A stretch of DNA of 64,000 nt from the NCBI GenBank assembly GCA_012517815.1, contig JAAYUF010000051.1, positions 1 through 64,000 on the forward strand. The letters are read 5' to 3'. Positions within the stretch are counted from its first letter, which is position 1; the number at the start of each line of letters is the position of its first letter. Under the pieces are notes generated by a model. The model saw only the letters and a program-made list of their open reading frames with translations, made no database searches and was not told the origin of the DNA. Shown here piece by piece: positions 47,587 through 57,336 of this stretch. The translations under genes and the position numbers were made by a program. The DNA comes from Clostridiales bacterium. GTDB lineage: Bacteria > Bacillota > Clostridia > Christensenellales > Aristaeellaceae.

Positions 47587-48711
47587 TCACCGAAAGAAGG
47601 TGCGAATCACGTTGCGGACGGTTTCGTAGAGATTGACGTCCGAAAGCTGTCTGGCTTCCTCAAACGCCATCGGAAGGCGATTGATGCTGAAGGCCGCGGT
47701 AAGCCCCTGCTCGTACAGCGCGTCGACATTCCCCTGAATGCCCCCGCACACTGCGATCACAGGCACGGCGTGCGCGCGCGTCTCCCGCAGGATGCCGCTG
47801 ATCACCTTGCCGTACGCGCTCTGGGCGTCCATGCGGCCTTCGCCGGTCAGCACCAGCGAGGCATCGGCCACCTGCCGCCGGAAGCCTGCCACCTCCAGCA
47901 CGGTTTGAATGCCGCTGGCCAGCGTGCCGCCCAGCAGCGCAACGGCGCCCGCGCCCATCCCGCCGGCGGCCCCGCTGCCGGGAACGTTGCGGATATCCGC
48001 GCCCAAATCGCGCTGGATAACGTCCGCCAGATGGGACAGGCCCTCGTCCAGAACCCGGACCATCGCCTCGTCCGCGCCTTTCTGGGGGGCGTAGACGGCC
48101 GCCGCGCCAAGCTCGCCGCACAGCGGGTTGGTCACGTCGCACATCACCTGCAACTGAACGGATTCCCGCCTGAGGAGGGAGTCGCTAAGGTTGATGCGCT
48201 CAATCTCGCGCAGGGTACGCCCGACGGGGACAAACGCCAGGCCGTCCCGGTTGATGAAACGCACGCCCAGCGCCGCCGCCGCGCCGCACCCGCCGTCGTT
48301 GGTGGCGCTGCCGCCCAAGCCCAAGTAGACGCGCCTTGCGCCGCTGCGAACCGCCTCGCCGATCAGCTCTCCAACGCCGAAGGTCCCGGCGTTCATCACA
48401 TCCGGCTGAGCCCCCATCAGCGGCAGCCCGGCCGCCATGGCGGTTTCCACCACGGCGCTGCCGTCGGGCAGCCATCCGTAGGCGGCGTCCAGCATTTCCC
48501 CGCGCGGGCCGTGCACCCGGACGGGTTTCCGCTGCCCGCCGGTTGCCAGCACGATCGCGTCCACCGTGCCCTCCCCGCCGTCCGCGATCGGCATACGCAC
48601 AACCCGGATGGTCGGGTCTTCCGCGTGGATCGCGGATTGCATCACGTTGCACACCGTAAGGGCGGATAACGTTCCCTTGAACGAATCAGGCGCCAGAAGA
48701 ACCTTTTTCAT
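47587..48711 (-). CDS. Glycerate kinase
   Basis: MKKVLLAPDSFKGTLSALTVCNVM...IADGGEGTVDAIVLATGG...LGLGGSATNDGGCGAAAALG. Confidence 0.95.
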   Translation of the reverse strand: MKKVLLAPDSFKGTLSALTVCNVMQSAIHAEDPTIRVVRMPIADGGEGTVDAIVLATGGQRKPVRVHGPRGEMLDAAYGWLPDGSAVVETAMAAGLPLMGAQPDVMNAGTFGVGELIGEAVRSGARRVYLGLGGSATNDGGCGAAAALGVRFINRDGLAFVPVGRTLREIERINLSDSLLRRESVQLQVMCDVTNPLCGELGAAAVYAPQKGADEAMVRVLDEGLSHLADVIQRDLGADIRNVPGSGAAGGMGAGAVALLGGTLASGIQTVLEVAGFRRQVADASLVLTGEGRMDAQSAYGKVISGILRETRAHAVPVIAVCGGIQGNVDALYEQGLTAAFSINRLPMAFEEARQLSDVNLYETVRNVIRTFFR

Positions 48712-49126
48712 GTCCGTTTCCTTTCATGGTTGACGGCGGCTCAGGCGCGGGATACGCCGCCGCCGGAGTAATATGGTTTCAAATCATGAGCGCCACCCTC
48801 TGGCGGCGATTTGACGCCGCGGCGTTGTCGTCAACGCCGGACGCAGCCCCGCAGCGCCTTCGTTTCCGCTTCTCGCCGCCGCAAAGCATCGTGCGCGCGC
48901 TTTGACGCCTGCATGAAATGCCTTGCATACGGAAGGTGCAAAGATGCCGCCTGCCGCCAAAGAGCCGCGCCCCCGCCCGCCGTTTGCGCCTCCGCCCCCA
49001 CGCCCCGCGGCGCTTGCCGGCAACGCGTCAAATGAATAACCAAAATCATGCGTGAGGCTTTCCCTTTTTCCCCATCTCTGGTATACTGTATCCGTAATCC
49101 AATCGCACGGAAAGAAAGGCAAGCGC

Positions 49127-49810
49127 ATGTACGATAATACCAACAGACCGAAAAGGGAATCCCCCATCGTGACCGAAACGGTATCCGACAAGGTGTACCG
49201 TCATTTAAAGGATGCCATCATCCGCGGGGATCTTCGCCGGGGCCAACGCATCGTGCAGGAACAGCTGACGGAGGAATTGCAGGTGAGCCGCACGCCGATC
49301 CGCGACGCGCTGCAACGCCTGAGCGCCGAGGGGCTGGTCGTCAGCAAGCCGTTTCACGGCGCGGTTGTGTTTGAGCTCTCGGAAAGCGAGCTGCACGAGC
49401 TGTACGATATCCGCATCCTGATGGAGAACTACGCTTGCGAGCATTCATTGGACACAATGTCCAAAGACCAGCTTCACGCCATGGAGGTGCTCAACGACCG
49501 CATCCTCAGCAACCGCAACGATGTGCACGCATGCATGGCCTGCGACAGCGAGTTCCACATGATCGCGTGCTGCTCCAACAACCTGCACTACATCAAGCCG
49601 TTTCTGGACAGCGTATGGGATAAAAGCAACCCCTACAAGGCGCTCTACTACACCGTGCCCCGCTACGTGGAGGAAACCTACAAGCAGCACAAGCAGATCA
49701 TCGACTGCTTTGCCCGGAAGGATCGCGCGCGCCTGTCCCAAAGCATCGAAAGCCACCTGCGCGACGTGGTGCATGTCGTTTCCATGAACCCGCTGTTTCA
49801 CGACACCTGA
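49127..49810 (+). CDS. GntR-family (FadR subfamily) transcriptional regulator
   Basis: VSDKVYRHLKDAIIRGDLRRGQRIVQEQLTEELQVSRTPIRDALQRLSAEGLV; FCD domain. Confidence 0.93.
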   Translation: MYDNTNRPKRESPIVTETVSDKVYRHLKDAIIRGDLRRGQRIVQEQLTEELQVSRTPIRDALQRLSAEGLVVSKPFHGAVVFELSESELHELYDIRILMENYACEHSLDTMSKDQLHAMEVLNDRILSNRNDVHACMACDSEFHMIACCSNNLHYIKPFLDSVWDKSNPYKALYYTVPRYVEETYKQHKQIIDCFARKDRARLSQSIESHLRDVVHVVSMNPLFHDT

Positions 49811-49841
49811 AAGCGCGCGGCGGGCTGATCCTTTTGGCGAA

Positions 49842-49887
49842 AACCCAACGGGGAGAACCGGCGCAGGCCGGTTCTCCCCGTTGGGTT
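49842..49887. terminator. Bidirectional terminator hairpin between convergent genes
   Basis: Perfect 20-bp stem AACCCAACGGGGAGAACCGG-CGCAGG-CCGGTTCTCCCCGTTGGGTT. Confidence 0.9.
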
Positions 49888-49905
49888 ACTGAACCGGCGC
49901 GCCGC

Positions 49906-50505
49906 TTACCCGCTCAGCCCGGAGAGCTGCGCGATCATGGCGGTTTCTTCCACCAGTTCGGCCGTCAGGGCGGCGTCGCGCATGTCCGCGCCCAACGCCA
50001 CCTGGCCGTGCCCGCGCAGCAGGAAGGATTTCATCTGCGGGTGTTGCCGCAGGATGTCCAAGATGCCCGCGAAATGTTCTTCCGGCACAACATAGCTGTG
50101 CGTGTCAAACACGGGGCAAAGGCCCCCCAGCTTGATCCCCGCATGATGCGTGGCCATGAGCAGCTCCTCGTGCCGGGCCGCCCAGGCGGTCGCCCACGGC
50201 GAGTGACAGTGCATGATGGCGCCGATCTGCGCAAATTCGCGGTAGATCGCCCCGTGCAACAGGCTTTCCTTGGACGGCTTTCCGTTTCCCTCCACGCGCT
50301 GCCCCGCGAAATCGGCGATCACCAGCGTGTCCAGGCTCAGGCTGCCGAAGTCCACGTTGCTGCCCTTGACGATCATATACGCCGTTCCCGGGATGCGGAC
50401 GCTCAGGTTGCCGCCGTCGCTCCGCTGGTATTGGAGCGTGTAGAATTTGTGCGCCTCCCACAGGAGCGCTTCCGCAAGCCCGCGGTACTGTTCCAGCAAT
50501 TTCAT
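49906..50505 (-). CDS. Class II aldolase/adducin family protein
   Basis: GGNLSVRIPGTAYMIVKGSNVDFGSL...IGAIMHCHSPWATAWAA (HxH metal site). Confidence 0.88.
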   Translation of the reverse strand: MKLLEQYRGLAEALLWEAHKFYTLQYQRSDGGNLSVRIPGTAYMIVKGSNVDFGSLSLDTLVIADFAGQRVEGNGKPSKESLLHGAIYREFAQIGAIMHCHSPWATAWAARHEELLMATHHAGIKLGGLCPVFDTHSYVVPEEHFAGILDILRQHPQMKSFLLRGHGQVALGADMRDAALTAELVEETAMIAQLSGLSG

Positions 50506-51728
50506 ACGCCCTCCAGCAATTTCAGGGTTTCCTGCACGATCAGGTCGGCGAAGGCCGTGTCGATAAACGCGTACGGGCTGCTCACATAGCGGATTTCCTT
50601 TTTCAGCCCCTGCCGGAACATCGCGTCCATCCTGCGGATCGTCTCCGGCTTATGGAACGGCTCGCCCTCCTGGCACAGCGTGCGCAGCCCTCCCAGCGGC
50701 AGGAGCACCGTGACGGGCCCCCGGGACGCGTTCACGCGCCGGATGATGGTACCGGTGATGTCGAGAATCTCCTTCTCATACAGCCGGGTGTGGGTCAGGT
50801 CCGCGTTATGCCACACATAGCCGCGGGCTTCCTCGTCGTCAAACAGCTCATCCTTGCGCAGGCAGGCAAAGTCGATCCCGCCGGGGCACACCAGCATGGG
50901 GACGCCCATCTCCGCCGCCGCCGTCAGCCGGTTGTCCGCGCCCTTGCTGTACCCGTAACCGCCGAAGTATTCGGCCGTCATTTCGTGCAGGGTCAGGTCC
51001 ATGACCGCCCGGATATGGCCGTCGCGGATCATTTCCTCCATCACGCGGCCGCCCATGCCGGTGGAATGGAAGCTGATCGTCTCTTTGCCCAGCGCGCGCA
51101 GCGCGTCCATCGCGCGCATGACGGTATCGTTGGTGATGCCCATCAGCGTCGCGGCGATCAGGTTTCGCCCCGCGGTGTTGATTTCCCCGTTGCCGCGCTC
51201 CGCCATGCCGATGATGGCCGCGGCCGCGTTGCCAAGGATGGACTCCGACAGCGGATTGATCCCCGTGAAGTCCACCACGGAGGGCACCACCGTGATATCC
51301 CGGTCGCCGACGACCGTCTCAAAATGACGGTAGCCGCTCGCGATGGTGGATACGATCAGCTTGGGAAAGCCGATGGGCAACCTGCGAAAGGCGGCGGAGC
51401 TTACCACTGTGTTTTGCAAACCGCCCATGCCCAGCGCCGCGTCGACGATTTTCTCCTTTTGCAACCGGCCGACCACCCTGGTCACCGAGGCGGACATCGC
51501 CGCGATCGCTTCGGATTTGGGCAGCCGGTGGACGTCCGCCCACTCCCAGCCGCCCTCGCGCAGCACTTCCTCGCGGGTGATATCGGCCGTGAACGCGACG
51601 TTGGGGCCGGTGCTGATATCCACCACCAGCGGCCGATGGCCGGCGTTGCGGATGAAGTCGGCCATGTAGCGGATTTCATGGTATTTCGTATCGCAGCACG
51701 CGACGATGGCTATGCTTTTCACGCCCAA
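50502..51728 (-). CDS. Tm-1-like ATP-binding domain (UPF0261) protein
   Basis: SIAIVACCDTKYHEIRYMADFIRNAGHRPLVVDIS...FHSTGMGGRVMEEMIRDG...LTLHEMTAEYFGG. Confidence 0.9.
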   Translation of the reverse strand: MGVKSIAIVACCDTKYHEIRYMADFIRNAGHRPLVVDISTGPNVAFTADITREEVLREGGWEWADVHRLPKSEAIAAMSASVTRVVGRLQKEKIVDAALGMGGLQNTVVSSAAFRRLPIGFPKLIVSTIASGYRHFETVVGDRDITVVPSVVDFTGINPLSESILGNAAAAIIGMAERGNGEINTAGRNLIAATLMGITNDTVMRAMDALRALGKETISFHSTGMGGRVMEEMIRDGHIRAVMDLTLHEMTAEYFGGYGYSKGADNRLTAAAEMGVPMLVCPGGIDFACLRKDELFDDEEARGYVWHNADLTHTRLYEKEILDITGTIIRRVNASRGPVTVLLPLGGLRTLCQEGEPFHKPETIRRMDAMFRQGLKKEIRYVSSPYAFIDTAFADLIVQETLKLLEGV

Positions 51729-51734
51729 TCCCCC

Positions 51735-52532
51735 TTACTTGCCCAGGACCGGCGTTTTCTGGACACGCTCCACCAGTTTGCTTTCGTGGCAGGGCAGCAG
51801 GAAGCTCTCGTCCTTTGCCCGCGCTTTGATCCGCTCGATGCTCTTCCACGTGGCGACGATATCCGCGTATCGCCCGGGAGGGGTGATGTTGTAATGAAGC
51901 TCGGGGATTTCCCTGATGTTGTCCAGGATGAAAATCGCGTCCCCGCAGATGATATAGCTTCCGTCGTTGGTATCCACTTCCACGCACTGGTGCCCCGGCG
52001 AATGCCCGAAGGTTTCAAACACGCGCATCCCCGGCACGATTTCCATCTCGCCGCTGGTCAGGGTAAAGGAGATGTGCTCAAAAGGCCGTTCGATGCCCAG
52101 CGCGGGATTCTCGTACGATTTGTAGTACAGCGGAATCGGGTCCATGGCAAACGCGTATTCCTTCTCATGCACGTAGCATTTCGCGTTTGTGAATTTCTCC
52201 AGGTAGTAGATGTGATCCCAGTGCATGTGGGTGAAAACGATGATGCCGATGTCCTCCGGCTTGTAGCCCAGTTTGGCCAGCTGCTCGATGATGGACATGC
52301 CCTCCGGCTGGCAGGAGCCGGGGTGGTGATAGGCGTTGGCGCGTTCCGTCCAGGCCATGCCGGTATCCACCAACATCGGGGTTTCGCCGCCTTCGATGAG
52401 GAACGCGAAGCAGGGCATGTCGATGCGCTCGTCCGGGATGTGCCTGAGGGCCGCCACCGTGGTGTGATGGTACAGATACTGCTTGGGAATCGTGGTCACA
52501 AAACCGGTGTTGATGGGTCGGATCGTCAGTGA
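51735..52532 (-). CDS. N-acyl homoserine lactonase-like MBL-fold hydrolase
   Basis: IIVFTHMHWDHIYYLEKF (HxHxDH); FGHSPGHQCVEVDTNDGSYIICGDAIF. Confidence 0.9.
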   Translation of the reverse strand, partial: SLTIRPINTGFVTTIPKQYLYHHTTVAALRHIPDERIDMPCFAFLIEGGETPMLVDTGMAWTERANAYHHPGSCQPEGMSIIEQLAKLGYKPEDIGIIVFTHMHWDHIYYLEKFTNAKCYVHEKEYAFAMDPIPLYYKSYENPALGIERPFEHISFTLTSGEMEIVPGMRVFETFGHSPGHQCVEVDTNDGSYIICGDAIFILDNIREIPELHYNITPPGRYADIVATWKSIERIKARAKDESFLLPCHESKLVERVQKTPVLGK

Positions 52533-52614
52533 CATATATCCTCCTTCCGCTGAAAGGAGGGGCTGATGAATTGATTCATGCAAGCCCCTCCGTTCAACGT
52601 TATGCTGCTATGGT

Positions 52615-53253
52615 TTACTCCAACGCCGCGAGGAACTCCTGATAGTTCATGAGCTTGCCGATTTTGGGGAAGATCCACTTCTCGCAGAAATCCTGTTCCT
52701 CCTGCGTATCGGTCGCGGTGCAGTCGCCGATGACGATCACGCGGTAGCCCTTGTCGTAGGCGGAACGGGCGCTGGATTCCACGCACCAGTCGGTGTGGAA
52801 GCCGGTGAAGGCCACATACTCGATCTCGTTGGCGCGCAGCAGGTAGTCCAGCGCCGTGGAGTGGAACGCATCCAGCGTTTTCTTGCCTTCGACGATGATA
52901 TCGCCCTTTTGCGGGGTGAGCTCGTCAATGATTTCCGGGCCGGGGGTGCCTCGCAGCCAGGCGCCGGTGCCCCAGTCGGCTTCCATATCGATTTCGATGC
53001 CGCGCAGGCCTTCGTAGCCCGGGCCGCCTTTTTTCAGTTCCGGGAAGCCTTCCTCAAAGGAGTGGAAGGGCACGTAGAAGATCTTGGCCACCTTGCCGCG
53101 AGCGCCGTCCAGCAGGTTCTGGAGGTTCTGGATCACATGGCGCTCCGCCAGCTGTTCCTTGATGTGAGCATACATGGTGCCGCCTTCCGTGAGGAAGTCA
53201 TTCTGGGGCTCGATCAGAACGATGGCGACTTTGTCCTTGGGAATCCGGTACAT
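52615..53253 (-). CDS. Isochorismatase-like cysteine hydrolase
   Basis: VAIVLIEPQNDFL; GKKTLDAFHSTALDYLLRANEIEYVAFTGFHTDWCVESSARSAYDKGYRVIVIGDCTA. Confidence 0.9.
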   Translation of the reverse strand: MYRIPKDKVAIVLIEPQNDFLTEGGTMYAHIKEQLAERHVIQNLQNLLDGARGKVAKIFYVPFHSFEEGFPELKKGGPGYEGLRGIEIDMEADWGTGAWLRGTPGPEIIDELTPQKGDIIVEGKKTLDAFHSTALDYLLRANEIEYVAFTGFHTDWCVESSARSAYDKGYRVIVIGDCTATDTQEEQDFCEKWIFPKIGKLMNYQEFLAALE

Positions 53254-53274
53254 AGGGGTGGCCTCCTCTTGCTT

Positions 53275-54585
53275 CTATAATACAATTTGGGGTACGAAAA
53301 TCATCAGCAGCAGAACGAAGATCATCGTCAGAAAGTACGGGAACGATCCGGAGAAGATCTCTTCCACCCGAATGCCCCTGGCTTCCGGCATGTCCACGAT
53401 GGCCGCCTTCACGGTAAACACGTTCATGCCAAACGGCGGGGTCAGCAGCCCGCATTCCACGGCCACGATCATCACGATGCCAAACCAGACCGGATCCATG
53501 CCGAAGCTCTTGACAATCGGCACCATCAGCGGAATGGTCAGAAGCAGGATGGAGGTCGAATCCAGAATGCAGCCCAGGAGCAGCAGCACCACCATGAACA
53601 GCAGGATGATGACGACCGGCGGCAGGCTCAGGCCGAGGATCGCGCTGCTGAACATGTTGACCACGCCCGCCATGGACAGGGTCTTGGAATAGCAGGAGGC
53701 CGCGATCAGCAGGATCAGCACGGCACCCGAGGTGGAAACCGCGGACAGGAGCGTGTCCTTCATGGTTTTCCAGTTGAACTTGCCCTTGAGAATCACGATC
53801 AGGAATGCGCCGAACGCGCCCACACCGCCCGCTTCCGTCGGGGTAAAGATGCCCATCCAGATGCCGCCCAGCGATACGAAGATCAGGATCAGCATCGCCC
53901 AGGGGCGCAGCACGATTTTCCAGAAGTTCTTCTTTTCATCCTCGGTGAGGGGTTCGGGCTTGGGGATGTACTTGGGCTTCACGATCGCGGTAAGCGCGAT
54001 GGTCACGCAAAACGCCAGGGACAGCACGATGCCGGGGAGCACGCCGCCCAGGAACAGCTTGCCGATGGAAACGTCCGCCTGGGAGCCGTACACGATCATC
54101 AGGAGGCTGGGCGGGATCAGCATGCCCAGCACCGCGGAGCCCGCGATGCAGCCCACCGACACCTTGCGGTTGTAGCCGAGGCGCAGCATCTGGGGCAGCG
54201 CGATCTTGGTAAATATCGCGGAGGAAGCGATGGAAACGCCGGTGATGGCCGCGAAAATGGCATTGGCGACGACGGTAGCCATGCCCACGCCGCCGCGCAC
54301 CTTTTTGAGCATCAGGTTGGCGGAATCGTACAGCTCCTTGCTGGCGCCCGAAAGGTTGGCAAAGAGCCCCATGAGCATAAACAGGGGGATCACGCCGAAC
54401 ATGTAGTCCCGGATGGAACCCCACGCCGACATCGAAAGCACGTTGATGGCGGTGGTCATCCGCCCGGTAACCAGGAATACGCCGACCAGGCTGGTCGTCA
54501 TCAGGGTGGTCACCAGATGGACGCCGCTGAAGAGCAGCAGCAGCAGCAAGCCCAGGGTGATCAGAGCGATTTCAAGCGGACTCAT
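53275..54585 (-). CDS. dctM: TRAP transporter large permease
   Basis: SGVHLVTTLM...PLFMLMGLFANLSGASKELYDSANLMLKKVRGGVGMATVVANAIFAAITGVSIASSAIF. Confidence 0.95.
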   Translation of the reverse strand: MSPLEIALITLGLLLLLLFSGVHLVTTLMTTSLVGVFLVTGRMTTAINVLSMSAWGSIRDYMFGVIPLFMLMGLFANLSGASKELYDSANLMLKKVRGGVGMATVVANAIFAAITGVSIASSAIFTKIALPQMLRLGYNRKVSVGCIAGSAVLGMLIPPSLLMIVYGSQADVSIGKLFLGGVLPGIVLSLAFCVTIALTAIVKPKYIPKPEPLTEDEKKNFWKIVLRPWAMLILIFVSLGGIWMGIFTPTEAGGVGAFGAFLIVILKGKFNWKTMKDTLLSAVSTSGAVLILLIAASCYSKTLSMAGVVNMFSSAILGLSLPPVVIILLFMVVLLLLGCILDSTSILLLTIPLMVPIVKSFGMDPVWFGIVMIVAVECGLLTPPFGMNVFTVKAAIVDMPEARGIRVEEIFSGSFPYFLTMIFVLLLMIFVPQIVL

Positions 54586-55139
54586 GTGCCAGCTCCTTCC
54601 GAATTTTCTTCAACGTGAAAGTCCTTGGCGAACATATCGGGATGCTTGAGGCGGATCAGGCTCTTGATCGCGATGAACACAAACTCGATGACCATCACGG
54701 CGGAGCCGAAGATCACGGAGAAGCGGCCCGGCGTCGTCGGGATGCGCACGCTGCCGGCGACCTCCGAATCGTTGATGGCCCAGGCGCTCAGGAAATTGGG
54801 CCAGCTGCCCTTGATCAGCAGCACAAACACCACGATGCCAAGCACCGCCGCCAGAAAATCGATCACGCACTTCACGCGGACGGGAACCTTGTCGTACACA
54901 AGCGACGTGCGAACAAGCGAGCCCTTCATCAGCGCGTAGGAAATCTCCAGAAAACACAGGATGATGATGCTGTTGGCAACCACTTCGGACACACCCTGGA
55001 ACGGACTGCTGAAGACCGTTCTGGCCACAACATCGGCCGTAATGATCAGCATGATCGCGGCTACGATCAGCGCGGCGATGCTGTTGAGAAATTCCAGAAA
55101 TTTGGAAAACAGGCGATCTATTTTAATGAAAGCCGTCAT
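54582..55139 (-). CDS. dctQ: TRAP transporter small permease
   Basis: DVVARTVFSSPFQGVSEVVANSIIILCFLEISYALMKGSLVRTSLV; overlaps dctM. Confidence 0.9.
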   Translation of the reverse strand: MTAFIKIDRLFSKFLEFLNSIAALIVAAIMLIITADVVARTVFSSPFQGVSEVVANSIIILCFLEISYALMKGSLVRTSLVYDKVPVRVKCVIDFLAAVLGIVVFVLLIKGSWPNFLSAWAINDSEVAGSVRIPTTPGRFSVIFGSAVMVIEFVFIAIKSLIRLKHPDMFAKDFHVEENSEGAGT

Positions 55140-55376
55140 TTCTGCCCTTCTTTCTGCAGGCTTAGCGAGGATGCGTTCACAGCGGAGGTTCGTTCGCAAA
55201 ACGCTGCCGACCGAACAGCGCTGCGGCGACGGTCATCGCACAGGCGACAACCGTCACCGCGGCGTTTCCCGGAACGGGATGGGATAGGATGGGGCACGAT
55301 GGGAGGGAATCACGGGGCGCCGGCTCCAAGGTACAGGCATGTCGTCGGGCGCCCCGTGCGGGGGCCAATCGGGGGA

Positions 55377-56462
55377 TCAGTTCATGTTCCAGTCGCGCAC
55401 AGGCTCCACGCCGTTTTCCTTGAGCAGTTCATAGTACCGGGCGACAATCTCGTTGCCGCGATAGCCGGCGTCGTTGAGGAGCTTGATCTGGCTGGCGACG
55501 ATGTCGTTGAGGCTGGCGGCCCAGGCAACCTGCGCCTCGCGGCTCAGGGTATCCACCTGCACGTTGTTGGCCTTCATGAACTCGAGGTCCTGCGCGTGCA
55601 CGGTGCTGATGTACTGGCTCTCATAATCCAGATACTGGCTGCCCACTTCGGTCATGATGGTCTTGACTTCTTCGGGCCAGCTGTTCCAGGAATCGGTGTT
55701 GGCGGTAACGGCGTTGAAGGGCACCACGTTCAGGTTCGCGTCCAGGTAGTAGGGGGCCACTTCGTACACCTTGAGGTTCAGGCAGGAGTGGGTGGGCTGA
55801 ATCGTCGCGCCGCACACGCTAGTCTGCAGGTTCTGGTAGGTGTCGTTGAGGCTGGTCTGCACGCCGATGGCGCCGGAGCCCTCGATCCAGGTCAGGTTGA
55901 CGCCGGCCGCGCCGATCTTCATGCCGGCCATGTCGGTCAGGCTGGTGATGGGCTTGGTGCTGTACAGGCCGTACTGGTCGGAAACGCCCATGCCCAGCAG
56001 CTTCTGGTTGTACTTGGTTTCATAGTCGGTCGCCAGTTCCGGGAACTCGGTTTCCATCTGGCGGTACACCTTCGCCACGATCAGCGGATCGGAGCAGGAG
56101 AAGGGCATGGAGTACACCATGGTCTGCAGCGGCAGGCGGGAAGCTTCAAACACCAGAATGATGCAGCCGATATCCACAAGGCCCATCTGCACGCCTTCCA
56201 GCTCGTTGCGCAGCGTGATGGTGGAGCCGCCGTAAGACTTAACCCAGTTGATGGTATAGTTGGTTTCCGCCTCGACGCGGTCGGACACGTTCTTGACAAA
56301 GAAATCTTCCAGCGCCTGAACCCAGGGGTTGGACGTCGAGTGGCCGGAGCCGATGCGCACGGTGATCTGCTGCTTATCGGCGGCGCTGGCAAAGGACGTA
56401 ACGGAGAGAACCATGACCAGAGCGAGCGCGATGGCAAGCGTTTTACGTAGGGATTGTTTCAT
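55377..56462 (-). CDS. dctP: TRAP transporter substrate-binding protein
   Basis: Signal peptide; RIGSGHSTSNPWVQALEDFFVKNVSDRVEAETNYTINWVKSYGG...MAGMKIGAAGVNLTWIEGSGA. Confidence 0.92.
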   Translation of the reverse strand: MKQSLRKTLAIALALVMVLSVTSFASAADKQQITVRIGSGHSTSNPWVQALEDFFVKNVSDRVEAETNYTINWVKSYGGSTITLRNELEGVQMGLVDIGCIILVFEASRLPLQTMVYSMPFSCSDPLIVAKVYRQMETEFPELATDYETKYNQKLLGMGVSDQYGLYSTKPITSLTDMAGMKIGAAGVNLTWIEGSGAIGVQTSLNDTYQNLQTSVCGATIQPTHSCLNLKVYEVAPYYLDANLNVVPFNAVTANTDSWNSWPEEVKTIMTEVGSQYLDYESQYISTVHAQDLEFMKANNVQVDTLSREAQVAWAASLNDIVASQIKLLNDAGYRGNEIVARYYELLKENGVEPVRDWNMN

Positions 56463-56669
56463 GGTTGGATACCCCTTTCGTTATGAAGTTGACTTATTGG
56501 ATACAATATACAATATCCCATCTCGTCTGTCAAGATGTTTTTCGAAAAATCCTCTCCTTGATTTTCGACACGAAACGGTCTGGCCGCCCGGAAAGCCGGC
56601 GCGCTCCGAAAGCCTTTCCTTCGGCCGATTTGGCGGTAGCGGACGCCTCCGCCGGCTCAGCCTGTCACG

Positions 56670-56815
56670 GCAGTACCGGGCTGTTTCACCCGGCCGCCGG
56701 CAGGGCGCGGTCGGGCGCTATGGCCTGTTGCGTTTATCACGGCCGCAGCGGGTTGCCTCGCCCGGCCGACGGCAGGGCGCGGTCGGGCGGCTGTCGATCT
56801 CGGCGGTTTCACGTG
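56670..56815. repeat. Two degenerate GC-rich direct repeats, period 72 bp
   Basis: CCCGGCCGCCGGCAGGGCGCGGTCGGGCG (from 56689) and CCCGGCCGACGGCAGGGCGCGGTCGGGCG (from 56761). Confidence 0.85.
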
Positions 56816-57336
56816 ATCAGGACGTTTCGCCTGCTTCGCTTGTGCGGCGGCGTCGGGCCGTTCTGCCTTTCCCCCGGTTCGGCGGCGCCATAACGTTCCG
56901 CCGGGCAACCGACGCGCCCATGGCCGACGACGTCATCAGCGCCGAAGGTTGGCAGCGGCAGCACGGCTATTGGAATGCGACGTCAGCGCTTTGGCGGCAA
57001 CGCGCGCATCCGCCTGTTCGTAACGCAACGCTCCTTGCAGCGGCGGGCCGACGATGTTGGACAGAGCCCTGCCAAAGCCCGAATGGCGCGCTCGGCCCCG
57101 CCCGTCCAAAAAAAAGCTGGAAAGTGTGCTTTCAGCCCACCTATTTCTGACAACAATCTGCTACAGTAATAGCAATGACAAAGTAGCAATGCTATCGCAA
57201 TGCTTCGCAGTCCCTTCTCTCGTCACGGTTTCCCTCTCCTTCCCTCCCGGCTGTCCGGCCATCCCGAGCGCCCCGTACCGCGCGCTGGATACGCCGGAGA
57301 TCCCCTCGACCATAGAAAAAGGAAGGTGTACCCATC

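Noticed and set aside
54615-56450. 611-aa plus-strand ORF (and 443-aa ORF 53287-54618, 626-aa ORF 50652-52532)
   Set aside because: Antisense to clear TRAP transporter and catabolic genes; His/Gln/Arg-rich low-complexity translations typical of shadow frames.
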